Program-made: the position numbers and the translations under genes
DNA from: Boswellia sacra
Lineage: Eukaryota; Streptophyta; Magnoliopsida; Sapindales; Burseraceae
NCBI GenBank assembly: GCA_013180625.2
Contig: SNVD02010171.1
Location: 62,001 to 126,000 of the forward strand
Reading direction: 5' to 3'
Length of the DNA stretch: 64,000 bases
Notes under the pieces: model-generated
What the model saw: the letters and a program-made list of their open reading frames with translations, nothing else
Told to the model about the DNA's origin: nothing
The model's database searches: none
Shown: positions 47,554 through 59,558 of the stretch, one piece after another
How the letters are laid out: every line of letters begins with the position of its first letter
Position numbering within the stretch: position 1 is the stretch's first letter

Positions 47554-49377
47554 TGTTAACCTTAAGGCTACATGATAATTTTGATGATAACAATACAGAT
47601 TGATTAATTGCTATTTACTAACATGTTTATTTATGTGCAAGAGTAAGATCTTTGAAATAATTGTAAAATCAAGAAGAGACTTATTAAAATGATGTGTTTA
47701 AGCTAAGGAGAAGACTACATGTTAAAGGCACCAAAGTTTAAGAACAAGGTTTAATTCAAGGAATGTGTCACATGAGCAATGTTCAATCAATTGATCATAT
47801 ATTTCTCTAAAAATGTCCAAATGATGTGACTTTTTAGCCTTTGGAAAGATTACTCAATTTATAACATTTCATATGTTTTAAAGAAATTCAAATTTCAAGT
47901 GCAAGGTTGTCCAAATTATCATGCAAGTTGAAAGACAAATAGAAGCAGCTGACATGAGCACTGAATACTATTTTGGACACATATTGAACTAGAAATATCA
48001 AAATGACTTGATTCTTATGGCATTGGAAAGAGGACTTAATATGGCAGGCAGATTTTATATGTTTTGAAGAAATTCAAATTTCAAATGGAAGGCTGACATT
48101 ATTGACATGCAATTCGGTGGACTGACACAGAGAAGAAAAATCAACTCATATGAGCACCGAACAATGTTTTGTCCATATCCTGAGATAGAGATATCCAAAT
48201 GACTTGATTCTTATGGCATTAGAAAGATGATTCAATGGATCACATTTCATATTCTTTGAAGAAATTCAAATTTCAAACAGAAGGTCGACATAACACACAT
48301 GCAAGTCTGTGGACTGACATATGAAAGAAAAATCAAGTCACATGAGCACCGAATGGTTTTTTGGCCATATCTTGAGCTATAGATATCCAAATGACTTGAT
48401 TCTTGATGCATTGGAAAGCTTATTCAATTGTACATATCTTTTATGTTTTAAAAATTTTCAAAATTCAAATGTAACATTGACAAAAAGGGCATAAAAATAT
48501 TTCAGTTTTTATGGTGGGTAGAAAATTTGGAGTTGATGTCTTCACTTGATTAAGTTCATCCCATTTGCCTATAAAAGAAGTCTTTCTCCCATGCATTCAA
48601 CAAGAAGAAGAGAAGAATCCTTCAAGCCAAAAATAAGAGAAATATCAAGTTTAAAAAACTTTTATATTCTTTATCTACTCTTTGAAGAGAGTTGTATTTT
48701 ATTGTAAACAATTATCTTTGTTCTTATATTGTGGTGAGAGTGAGATCTTCTTGTAAAGGATAATAGTTATCCTTGAGAAAACTGTTGGTGTGGTATTATC
48801 AATAGTTGAAGGAAGTTGCCTTGGTGAGGTTGTTCATCAATAAGAACTCTTGGTGTGGTGTTATCAAGAGTTGAAGGAAGTTATCTTGGTGAGGTTGTTC
48901 ATCAAGAAGAACTCTTGGTGTGGTGTTATCAAGAGTTCAAGGAAGTTGCCTTGATGAGGTTGTTCATCAAGAAGAACTCTTGGTGTGGTGTTTTCAAGGG
49001 TTGGAAGAAAAAGTCTTAGTAAGATTGTTCATCAAGCAAGTTATAAAGAATTCTACAACTTAGTGGAAAGCCTAGCTTGTGGAGCTAGAAGCCCGTGGAC
49101 GTAGGCAAGGTTTGTCGAACTACGTAAATTGAGTTTGCACTCTCTCTATCCCTTTTCTCTTTACATTTACTTGCACTTGTGATTGTTCATTATTATTATT
49201 CTTTTGATTGCATCTTTGATAAATTCTTATTTCATCTTCTTCACCTTTATTCTCAAAGAAAGAGTGAACTAATTTTGATCTTTCAAGAAAAGTTTTCTAA
49301 ATTCATTTTAATAAATAAAAACCTAATTCAAACCACCCCCTCCCCCCTCTCATTGGGTTGCCATACCAGGGTCAACA
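47554..49377 (+). mobile_element. Solo LTR of the Copia-3 family inside hAT G
   Basis: TGTTAACCTTAAGG ... AGGGTCAACA, 1824 bp, flanked by ACATG (47549-47553) and ACACG (49378-49382), matching at 4 of 5. TATA-like 'gcctataaaaga' at about 48577. It contains four copies of the 65-bp repeat at about 48787-49036. Confidence 0.9.
48787..49036. repeat. 65-bp LTR minisatellite, four copies
   Basis: Units start TTGGTGTGGTGTTATCAAG and end AAGAAGAACTC. The same unit is present in about three copies at 58991-59180, in two at 63317-63440, and absent from 25363-26763. Confidence 0.9.
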
Positions 49378-50398
49378 ACACGGTTTTCACATTATTCTCA
49401 CAGCTCTCTCACCCGCTGGCCTCTCACCATCCTACTTTGGACATTTCTCCGTCAAGACCTTAAATTTGAGGTAAGTTAATATTGTTTTTCATTCTCTTCA
49501 TTAGTTTATTGTTATTTGAGAATTTATTTTCACTTATCTACTTGATTTTTTTATAGTATTATTACTTTGTGAAATTTGCATGTTTAATAACATAACTAAT
49601 ATTCAAATTATGACAGTGATAATCCTTGCTTAGAAAATAATCTATTTACTAATTAGATGAATATCTACAATTATTCATTAGTTTAGTAACACATTTTATT
49701 TAAATGATAGTTAATTATAATAATCTAATGTTTAAAACATAACCTATTTATTAATTAGTTTAATATATACATGTAAAAATGTATTCATTAGGCTAATAAC
49801 ATATAAAAAATTTAATTGATAATTAATTAGTAAAAATCTAAGGTTTTATTACTTTTGCTTATAATATAATCTATTTATTAATTGGTTAATATATAAAATT
49901 ATTCATTAAGCTAGTAGCCTCACAACATATATAAAATTCAATTGATAGTTAATTAGTGATAATATAAAGTTTTATTACTTTTGCTTAATTAGAAACATAA
50001 TCTAATTATTAATTAGTTATATATATATATATTGTATATTGATTTCCCTTATTTATTTTTTGATTGTTGTTGGAAGTTATTGGCCTTACTAATTTAATTT
50101 GCTGGCTCCGTCCCTGCTTCCAATGGTCTTGAAATCAGCGTCGAGCTTAGCATCATAGACATTATCTTCACAATCGAGAATGGCGTTTTCCTTCCTCACC
50201 CTTCGAGATTACAAGTACGCTTCCTACCAAGAACCCCAACGCACCTATCTTGCTTGACTGCATGCTAAGGCTCTTGGCCTGCTATGATATACTCAACTGC
50301 TCCATTACAACTGGAAAGAATACTGGGAAGTTGAGAGACTGTATAGTGCTCGACCCATTTGCAAGCTTCTTGTAAAAAATGATCCGGATGGAATTAGA

Positions 50399-52370
50399 CA
50401 CTACAAAAAAAGGGCACTGTAAAATGTATTTTGTGACAGCCTTACAGCGAGCCTTAGACCAACGTAGATAATATGAGCTGCAAATCTTCTACGGCAACCC
50501 ATTAGGTCATTTGTAGCAGGAACATAGTCATTTACAACGGTACCTTTACAAATGTAGAAAGTTATCTACGTCACCTCATTTACAGCAGCTAAAATTGCTA
50601 CCGCAAAAGACTTTGTAGTGAAAAATAAATAAATTTGCTTAAAATTATGAATTTACCATTGATTTAAAATCTCATTTCTTTGCCTGTAATTGCTTTTTTT
50701 TTTAAGTGCGGTTTTAAAATTTAAAAAAATCCATTCAAATATTACATTTTTGCCTATAATAGTTTTTTTTAAAATGCAAATTTAAAAATTTAAAATAATA
50801 ATTGTAATTTAAATTTTATAGAATTACATTTTTACCCTTAATTTTAAATGTTACTTAAAATTACCAATTTGCCATTGTTACTTAATTTAACAAATGCTTT
50901 GAAAAAGTGTTTTTTTTTAATTCTTTTTATTCAATAATATTTTTTTCCAGAAATATTAAAGAACATAATTAAATGAGATAATTTAATAAAAATTATTGAG
51001 AGACCAACAGCATATACTCAATTATTCAACTACAATTCCAAGTTCATTTCAAATTTCTTAACTGCCAACAAAAATAAAAAGTTTAACATACTGTATCAGA
51101 TGAAACTAATTGCACTTCAAAGTTCAAATTTCTCAACCAAACCCTACTAGCACGCAAGCAATAACACATTTTCAAATTTCTTTACGGGCAAAAGTACACA
51201 CAAAAGGAAATAAAAAAATTCATTGGAAAAAACCATTCAAGTATAATCCAGCTTCTTCCCTGTAATTTCAACATAGATACTATTGCTAACACAAAATCCA
51301 CTTGTGAAATTAATAGGCATACAATAGTTACTTATTTTATATGAAACACATGGGAAATTCTGGTGGTTTTGGATATATTCAAATGCCATAACTAGAATTA
51401 CATGTCAAGCAAGATAATTCAAATGACTATCATAAATCTATATTATTTAGAATTTGGGCTTAACTAACTTTTCCAAGCTATCTAACTAAGTTCTAAAATG
51501 TATAGACGCCCAAAGTAAACTATAAGTTCTACCTGCTGAACCAGAACCACGGAACTAGGCCTTAGACCTCACAACCAGAACCAAATTGTGCAAGCAAAAT
51601 AAAGTTGTAGCTAATTAGACATTAACGATCCAGAACTCTTGGGCCCTGACTATTTTTTTCTATGAAATTTATATCAATTAGTTTAGCTCAATTAGTGTAT
51701 TTATTTGATTGAACTCAATGATTAGTAGCGAGAAATTGACATAATTCAAACATTATTGAAATATAAACTAGGCCAGCAACGTGATTAGACTATCAAATCT
51801 AAATACATAAACGATTGCTTCAAATTGAAAAATTCATGGCAGAGTTTTGCAAGGAAATCCATCAATGGAATCAAGCACACCAATGTTTCACATTTTAAGA
51901 ACTAAACAGGTCAATTAGAGAAGTTTATTTTGCAATTTATTTACTTAAGTTCATCGGTGGCCGGAAAAATGAATTCTTATGAGAAAACTCTGATGAGATC
52001 TGATGAATGGACTAAGAAGGCTTCAAATTGATGGTGCAAGACGTTTCACGACGGCAGAAACTATTTTCGTGCTAGATCGGCGCGGCAGCTTTGTGGTGGT
52101 GAGGTTGATTGGCGGTGTGGAGTTGATGTTTTCTGGAAATGGGGAAGCCTGCGACAATAATGGACGAAGAGGAATATATTCCTAGGGTTACAAATAAAAT
52201 TAAAAGAAACGAAGAAGAAGAAGAAGAATAGAGTGAGTAAAGGGCATTTACGTCATGAGTATTTTGCCTTATTCGGGGGTATAGATGTCGATAACACCAA
52301 CTCATTTATGTTGGCCGTTAATCCCGCCATAAATGAGTGACGTATTTAACACATTTTTTTTTTTGTAGTG
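50399..52370. mobile_element. CACTA-like non-autonomous element
   Basis: Termini CACTACAAAAAAA and TTTTTTTTTGTAGTG. COMT homology resumes immediately at 52371. The flanking trinucleotides are AGA (50396-50398) and GGA (52371-52373), only 2 of 3 matching. An internal CTTTGTAGTG at 50611-50620 is a subterminal copy. No transposase is recognisable; a 60-codon frame at 52003-52185 has no known motif. Confidence 0.8.
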
Positions 52371-52999
52371 GGAGGATCTTTTGCTCTTTGTTAATTTTGA
52401 AAGGTGACAAGGCTTCCCTGGAAAATTGGTAATCTTCCATGCTGAAATTTTGTTCATTTGCTTTTGTTGTTTTGCTTCAAAATTTCTATGTATTCTTTTA
52501 TATATATATAGTGGACAAAGAATGGTTATTATTATTATTTTATGCTTAATAATAAAGTTAGATGGATGTTGTACTTATCGAGTACCAATTAATTGATACT
52601 ATACTAGAAGGTGGAATCCCTTCTAACGGGGCATATGGGAAGACAGTAATCGAGTGAATAGCAACCCATCAAAGGATGGAGATGGGCTCGGGTTTTTGAA
52701 AGGGCTGGTTGTGTTCCTTTTCATTTCCAAACACCCGTTTTATGTTTTCACCGTTTTGAAAATCTGGGGATATCTGTGTGTTTTTGTTCCCCAATTTCAT
52801 TTTCATAAAACACAATTCATTCTGTTTTTATCCCTGATTTTGTCCCAAATTTACAAACATTTTCCCCAAATTTTCCAAATCAACTTTAACTCCTCTGTGC
52901 ATTTCACTTGTTCTCCACTGTTTTTCACCTCAAAACAGACATCTACGCTCCTTGCCACCATCGCCTCCTTCTCTACTCTCCTTCTCCATCTCCGCCTGG

Positions 53000-53370
53000 G
53001 CGTTTCTCGGCCTCATCACCTTCTTCTCGCCTCTTCATCTCCGCTCTCCTTCACCAACGTTAGAAGCAAAACAACCGTAGTAGATCGTCTCCATCGTCGA
53101 CGCCTCTGTCACCAGCCTCGACATCAACTCCTTGCCCATCGGTGCTGGGCCTTTCTCGGCCTCACCACCTGTCCTCTCACATCCGTATCTCCTCTCTCCT
53201 TTACCACCGACAAAAGCAGAACAAGCATAGAAGATCATCTCCGTCGCCGCCACCGTCACCAGCCTCGACATCAGCCCCTTGCCCATCGGCACTGTGCCTT
53301 TCTCGGCCTCACCACCTTTCCTCTCCCATCTTCATATCTCGTCTCTCCTTCGCCACCAACACTTGCCGAT
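53000..53370. repeat. ~144-bp tandem repeat, 2.5 units, near the Harbinger 5' end
   Basis: The block '..gcctttctcggcctcaccacc..' starts at about 53000, 53148 and 53297, with 'gcctcgacatcaactccttgcccatcgg'-type ends. An open frame through it (52654-53394) lacks recognisable motifs, so I do not call it a gene. Confidence 0.8.
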
Positions 53371-53399
53371 CTGCTCAAGAATTACCCACCGTGATTGAT

Positions 53400-56300
53400 G
53401 TAAGGAAATAATTGTATGATTGTTGGTTTTCACAACTAATTATACAATGTAAAACAGTTGAGCTTGGTTTGATGCTGGTGGAGGTGGATGTTGCTTGCTC
53501 AATACTCAGGGGGTTGTTGCTGAATTGATTTTTTTTGTGTGTATAAAAATGAAATTGATGACTAAATTGAGGTGATTTTTGGGTTTCTCTTGAAATGAAT
53601 TGGTGGAATGGATGTGTTGTCTACTGGTTACGATGTTTAGTTGGGTAATCTTTCTTGATTTGTATGTAGTGCAGTTGTGTTGTCAATTAGATTGATGAAT
53701 ACATTGTTGCATAATTGTTAAATGTGCTTTAAATTAGATTGATTGCTCACACAAGGTTTTGCTTTTTATGAAATGCATTTGCTTTTTGTTTAACAATTCA
53801 TTTCACAAAGATACAAAGTACGCCAAATATGGAATTCAGAATCAAGATGGCTGATGTATGAATGTGAATTTTTACTGATAAATCAATATGAAATGCATCA
53901 ATTTTCACTGTCTGCATATGGTTAGGAAATTGCACGTGAGCAGTGATAGTTATAATGCCGTTATGTGTGTAAAGAACAATTTATATGTTCCCTTCTCTTC
54001 TACTTTTACTGTTATACATGTCGTTTGATCAGCTTGCAGTGAACTTAGGCCACTCCATACATAGATACTCACTTCCTGTTTTACCAAGAAGAGCATCTTG
54101 ATCTTTTATTCCTTACTCTTTAGAAAAATGAAAAATTTTGTTGAAGTGTTTGACACATAATGAGTTGTACATATAACATAGGGTTAACTTATACTAATCT
54201 TTATATGGGTAGCTTTCACTAGCCATGATTACAACCCCCAAAAACATTGCAATCCTTCTGGATTCCTGCAATTTTCTCAAAACAAAAAACTTATAAAAGC
54301 ACCAGTCTTCCTTTCCTTTCACCGAAAAGTGTAAGCATACCAACAACATTCTTAACTTTAGATTAGGCAAATTATAAACACTCATTATAGTTCATTTGAA
54401 AGTCATCACGAACTTTTTAATCCTGCATGGGTTCACGTGGCTTGCACCTCACTCCAGCTTTTTCTTTCTACATAGAGAGGGAGAAAGAGAAAGTAGAAAT
54501 ATGTCCTTAAACAAGCTATCAGCAGAAGAACAATAATCTAAGTTCTGGTTCATAACTAACCAGAGATGCACTGTTAAAACAGTTAGCTCCATATATAGAA
54601 CATCTTTCAATATTGTTGCAATCCAATTCAATTTTGCTTTAAATACTTAATATTGTTGAAATACAATTCAGTTTTGCTTTAAATACTAAGTTAATGCGGT
54701 CGCACAATCAATGGAGAATCGAATTATATAGTCACTGTTGTGGTCATGTTTACATGTCTATGTTCCAACACTTATGTCCCCAGGAGTATATTACAAATCC
54801 TCGTGTCCACATGCTTTCAAACTGTGAACATCTTCTGTAAAAATGGCATATGTGTAAACTGGATGCCTTATATGCTTTCAAACTGGGTTTACCTCCACCG
54901 AAAGTCTAATGAAAAGTCAATATTGGATGAAGTTCAGCAGTATGTTTTTGTGGCCTGTTTGACTTTAAATATATGTTTAGTGTTACTGCCAGTCGTAAAT
55001 GGCATGGATGCAGAAATTTTTACTTTTTAATTCAAATATGGACAGATATGTGACTACTAGAACAACTTGGTTGAATGGTGTAGTTTATAAGGATGCCAAT
55101 GCTGGGCAAGTAGCTGGTACAAAAACTAGAGAAAAGTTTAACCTGGCTGAATCAAACTTGACAGCTAAGGTGCGTTTTCTCATTGTAGCTTGTTATTATC
55201 AACCTTGCTGCTTTATCATTGTCTGTAGTTTGAGTAACTTTAATTTCATTTGCATGCATAATCATACATTTTCTCGTTATACAGGATCCTCCAATTGCTG
55301 TGTGAACTAGAAATTTGGTGTTTTACTCCATCGAAGGTCTAACAAAAAGTCAATTTGGATGAAGTTCAGCATTATGTTTTTTTCTCAGATTATAAAATGT
55401 TGATCAACAAATCCAACCTGACTTTTAAATGGAATGTGCCTAGTAGTAAAGAGAACACAGTCTCCTCCAATGGACAAATATTTGTGTTGCGTTTTCTATT
55501 TTTGTCTTATTTATTTATATAAATTATAATATTCTGTTGTGCAGTGATTGCAAATGTGAGGTTGTAGTTATAGTGTTGATTGTGGATGTTGAAACGCTTA
55601 TTAGTTGACTAGTGGTAATGAATGTAATATTTTTATTCCAGTGTTAACAAAACTTTTAAAGTATAGTCTACTTGTGAATGTTAATCTAGAGGAGTTCATT
55701 TTGATTTATTTATTTGCAAAATTAGGCATCTAAGAAGCAATATAGTTATGAATTGGGAGGAAATATTATTACAAAGCTGCAAGCTGTAATCTAACTTTAG
55801 TCTATTTCTTGATGGTTGTAGTGAGTTGACCAACTCAGTTGATGTGATCGAATAGGTCCATTTTTTTTATGATTTTTTTCATAGGCTTTTTGGAATATCC
55901 TCAAGAATTGAATCACATGCATGCACACGGACTTGCACATTTGTTGGCATTTAGTAACATTACAAATTAAAACACAGCTTTTAGTTCAAGTAGAGCTCAA
56001 CTTAAAATCTCTATTTGAAAATTCATCTGCTCAATTATTTATCTATTAATTTATGTATATAGAAACACTTGTTTTCAACTTTCAAATAAAGTAATTAAGG
56101 AAACATAGTTAAATGGATAAGCATAAAAATTATTTAACTCTCTATATGTAAATGTTGCAGGTGCATTTTTCAACTGTTATTCCAACCGATGATCACGATT
56201 GTGATTAATTATAAACAGGTACTAATCACTCAACTACCTGTACAAGTTATTTAATATTTTATTGAGATATGTCAATGCTTATGTGTCATTTCTTTTTCGT
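53400..56300 (+). other. Non-coding upstream/intron region of the Harbinger element
   Basis: AT-rich, with intron-like composition and no recognised domain. A ~65-bp block ('..gtctaa..aaaagtcaat.ttggatgaagttcagca.tatgtttt') occurs at about 54902 and 55335. A 103-codon frame at 54999-55310 has no known motif. Confidence 0.5.
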
Positions 56301-56315
56301 TTTATTTTGTTGTAT

Positions 56316-57301
56316 TAGTTGTAACGGTATGACGTCAAATACCAAAGAACATGATGACAAAGCTGAATGGAATTCTAGGAGAGAATATATTTTTATTCGT
56401 TTGTGTCATGAGCATGTTTTAAAAGGTGAATTACAAACTTCAACATTTTCAAAGAGGGTATGGAATACCCTTTCGGATGAATTATACAACGAGACCCAAT
56501 ATCGTTATTTGGTGGCTCAACTTAAGTCTAAGTCAACCGATTTAGAAAAAAACATCGTGAATTCTCTGATTTAATTGCTTCCACTAGCTTCGGATGGAAT
56601 CCCGATACTAATATAGTGACAGCATCTGAGGATGTTTGGGAGGAGTACCTTAAGGTAAATCTTTGTGTTTAGAGTTACTCATGTTTATGTGCATTTACTT
56701 AAAACACTAATAAGTTATGTTACCTGCAGATAGTTCCATCTGCAAAACAATTTAAGCGGAGGGGGTTAGAGCACTATGACATGTTGGGAGTTATATTTAA
56801 TAGCTCTACTACAATTGGTGCTTTGAGGTTTTCTTCAAGACAAATGCCCCAACCTCAGATGAGGATCGAGAAGTGGAGGATAATTTTATGAACTTTGGAG
56901 TTCATATTGATGTTCATGATGTAGAAAATGAGGAGGAGGATGATCTAGTTGTAGGGTCCATTACCGAGAGTAGTAGGAGGAAAAGGACACGTAAGGCACC
57001 TAATAGGAACCTGGATCATTGTTCAACCCAAAACAATGACCAGATGGATAACTTTCTCAAGGTAGCCAGTAAGCTTATGAGTCAAAAACTAAGTCAAGGA
57101 AGTAGGAGTGGCCCTTCAGGGGGAGCACCACCTCAAAAGAATCAAATTCAAGAGTGCATTGACATATGTGAGAATTTAGGTGGTATTGAGAAAGATGTCT
57201 TTGTAAAGTTCTTGAACATTATAGCAGAAAAACCTGATTGGAGGACTATTTTTCTGGGTCTTTCGGATAAGAGAATGAGAGAGTGGTTGTCAACCTTGTA
57301 G
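56316..57301 (+). pseudogene. Myb/SANT-like DNA-binding protein (Harbinger second ORF)
   Basis: Exon 1 (about 56316-56654) encodes WNSRREYIFIRLCHEHVLKG and VWNTLSDELYNETQYRY, the Myb_DNA-bind_3-type fold; a one-base slip in the A-run near 56545 shifts the frame before HREFSDLIASTSFGWNPDT. Exon 2 begins at 56731 after a 3' splice site (TTACCTGCAG) with PSAKQFKRRGLEHYD. After another slip it continues from 56873 as an acidic, Arg/Lys-containing tail ending WRTIFLGLSDKRMREWLSTL. In PIF/Harbinger elements this protein binds DNA and helps bring the transposase to the nucleus and TIRs. Frame breaks make this copy doubtful as a working gene, though both could reflect misplaced intron borders. Confidence 0.75.
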
Positions 57302-57732
57302 GTGATATGTACGATGGTGTCCTTTCCAATAGTTTAGGTGTTTGTTCAGTTGCTTTTTGGATTGTAACACTTATGTTGATGCCATCTTAAGGCATAAACT
57401 TTATTGTTACTGTTGTATGTCTGTCTTTGTTTGTCAACTTTTACAGTTATTTTAATGGCATTATGTATTAATGTTACTATAAACTAGTATTTGACTATTT
57501 CATAATGTTGTAGCTTTTAACTTTTATTATCAGTCATATCATAGCTATCATTTAATCTTATTATACTAATTTTAGTAATGCTGGATTGTAGCAAATTAAA
57601 TGTGTGATAATTTTGGTAACGGTGGATTATAGCAAAATTTAATGTATGATAATTTGTGAGGATATTATGGCACTATCACATGTTTCAGACTATATTTTGA
57701 GTATTTCTTATTGAGTATTTTCAATAGTGTAT

Positions 57733-59503
57733 TGTTAGCTCTAAGGCTACATGATAATTTTGATGATAACAATACACATTGATTCATTGAGATTTACTAA
57801 CATGTTTATTTATGTGCAAGAATAAGATTATTGAAATAATTGTAAAATCAAGATGAGGCTTATTAAAATGAAGTGTTGAAGCTAAGGAGAAAACTACATG
57901 TTAAAGGCACCAAAATTTAAGAACAAGGTTTGATTCAAAGAATGTGTCACATGAGTAATGTTCAATCAATTGGTCATATATTTTTCTATAGATGACAAAA
58001 TGATGTGATTCTTAAGCCTTTGGAAATCTTACTCAATTTATAACATTTCATATGTTTTAAAGAAATTCAAATTTCAAGTGTAAGGTTGTCCAAATCATCA
58101 TGCAAGTTGAAAGACAAATGGAAGCAGCTGACATGAGCACCGAATACTCTATTGGATATATCTTGAGATAGAAAAATCAAAATGACTTGATTCTTGTGGC
58201 ATTTGAAAGAGGACTTAATGTGTCACATTTCATATGTTTTGAAGAAATTCAAATTTCAAATGGAAAGCTGACATAATTGACATGCAATTCGGTGGGTTGA
58301 CACAGAGAAGAAAAATCAACTCATCTGGGCACTGAATGATGTTTTGTCCATATCCTGAGCTAGAGATATTCAAATGACTTGATTCTTATGGAATTGGAAA
58401 GATAATTCAATGAAGCACATTTCATATTCTTTGAAGAAATTCAAATTCCAAACAGAAGGCTGACATAATACACATGCAAGTCGGTGGACTGACACATGGA
58501 AGAAAAATCAAGTCACATGAGCACCAAATGGTGTTTTGGCCATATATTGAGCTACAGATATCCAAATGACTTGGTTCTTGATGAGTTAGAAAGCTTATTC
58601 AAATGTAAAGATCTTTTATGTTTTGCAAATTTTCAAATTTCAAACAGAACATTGACAAAAATGGTAGACAAGATTACAGTTTTTATGGTGGGCAGAAACT
58701 TTGGAGTTTGTGTCTTCATTTGATTAAGTTCATCTCATTTGCCTATAAAAGGAGTCCTTCTCCCATGCATTCAGGAAGAGCAAGAGAAGAATCTATCAAG
58801 CACAAAACAAGAGAAATATCAAGTCTAGAGAGCTTTTATATTCTTTATCTACTCTTTGAAGAGAGTTGTACTTTTGTTGTAAAAATTTTCTTTGTTCTTG
58901 TATTGTGGTGAGATTGAGATCTTCTTGTAAAGAATAAAAGTTATCCTTGAGAGAAATATTTCCTTGGTGAGGTTGTTCATCAAGAAGAACTCTTGGTGTG
59001 GTGTTATCAAGAGTTGAGGAAAGTTGCCTTGGTGGGTTGTTCATCAAGAAGAACTCTTGGTGTGGTGTTATCAAGAGTTGAAGGAAGTTGCCTTGGTGAG
59101 GTTGTTTATCAAGAAGAACTCTTGGTGTGGTGTTATCAAGGGTTGAAGAAAAAGTCTTGGTGAGGTTGTTCATCAAGCAAGTTGTAAAGACTTCTACAAC
59201 TTAGTGGAAAGCTTAGCTCGTGGAGCTAGGAGCCCGTGGACGTAGGCAAGGTTTGCCGAACCACGTAAATTGAGTTTGCACTCTCTTTATCCCTATCTCT
59301 TTATGTTTACTTGCACTTGTGATTGTTCTTTATTGCTATTCTTTTGATTGCATCTTTGATAAATTCTAATTTCATCTTCTTCACCTTTATTCTCAAAGAA
59401 AGAGTGAACTAATTTTGATCTTTCAAAAAAAGTTTTCTAAATCCGTTTTGATAAATAAAAACCCAATTCACCCCCCCTCTTGGGTTGCCATACCTGGTCA
59501 ACA
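57733..59503 (+). repeat. 5' LTR of Copia-3
   Basis: 1771 bp. U3 contains three to four diverged ~185-bp units (each starting GAAATTCAAATTTCAAA). TATA box 'gcctataaaagg' at about 58741. Three 65-bp repeats at 58991-59180. Confidence 0.93.
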
Positions 59504-59558
59504 AGTGGTATCAGAGCAAGGTTGCTCAATTTTTTAAATCTTAATCGATTTTTGAGCT

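Larger units (their letters stand above)
47244..50116. mobile_element. hAT-like element G inside the COMT pseudogene
   Basis: Perfect 8-bp duplication CTTCCAAT (47236-47243 and 50117-50124). The termini CAGGGACGGAGGCA and TGGCTCCGTCCCTG form the inverted repeats, and the left end carries GGGGGCAATTGCCCCC. About 1.04 kb of own sequence plus the nested solo LTR; no transposase. Confidence 0.93.
47167..52680 (+). pseudogene. Caffeic acid O-methyltransferase-like pseudogene, split by nested transposons
   Basis: Four pieces read in order as the N-terminal part of plant COMT-type methyltransferases. 47167-47243 gives MQVQVVEEKELGNQ and NMANAMVLP. 50125-50395 continues (MVLKSA, then with a one-base slip [48 protein letters not shown] in a shifted frame). 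52371-52433 gives GGSFA and GDKASLENW. 52585-52660 gives QLIDTILEGGIP and AYGKTVIE before a stop. This is the dimerisation domain; the SAM-binding domain is absent. COMTs methylate lignin precursors in the cytosol. A hAT (47244-50116), a CACTA element (50399-52370) and ~150 bp at 52434-52584 (insertion or intron) interrupt it. A PIF/Harbinger element begins directly after. Confidence 0.85.

Noticed and set aside
50399..50620. A 222-bp element ending at the internal CTTTGTAGTG
   Set aside because: COMT homology resumes at 52371, not at 50621, so the larger CACTA element is the inserted unit.
52654..53394. 246-codon open frame near the Harbinger left end
   Set aside because: Driven by a CT-rich tandem repeat and low-complexity sequence; no recognisable domain.
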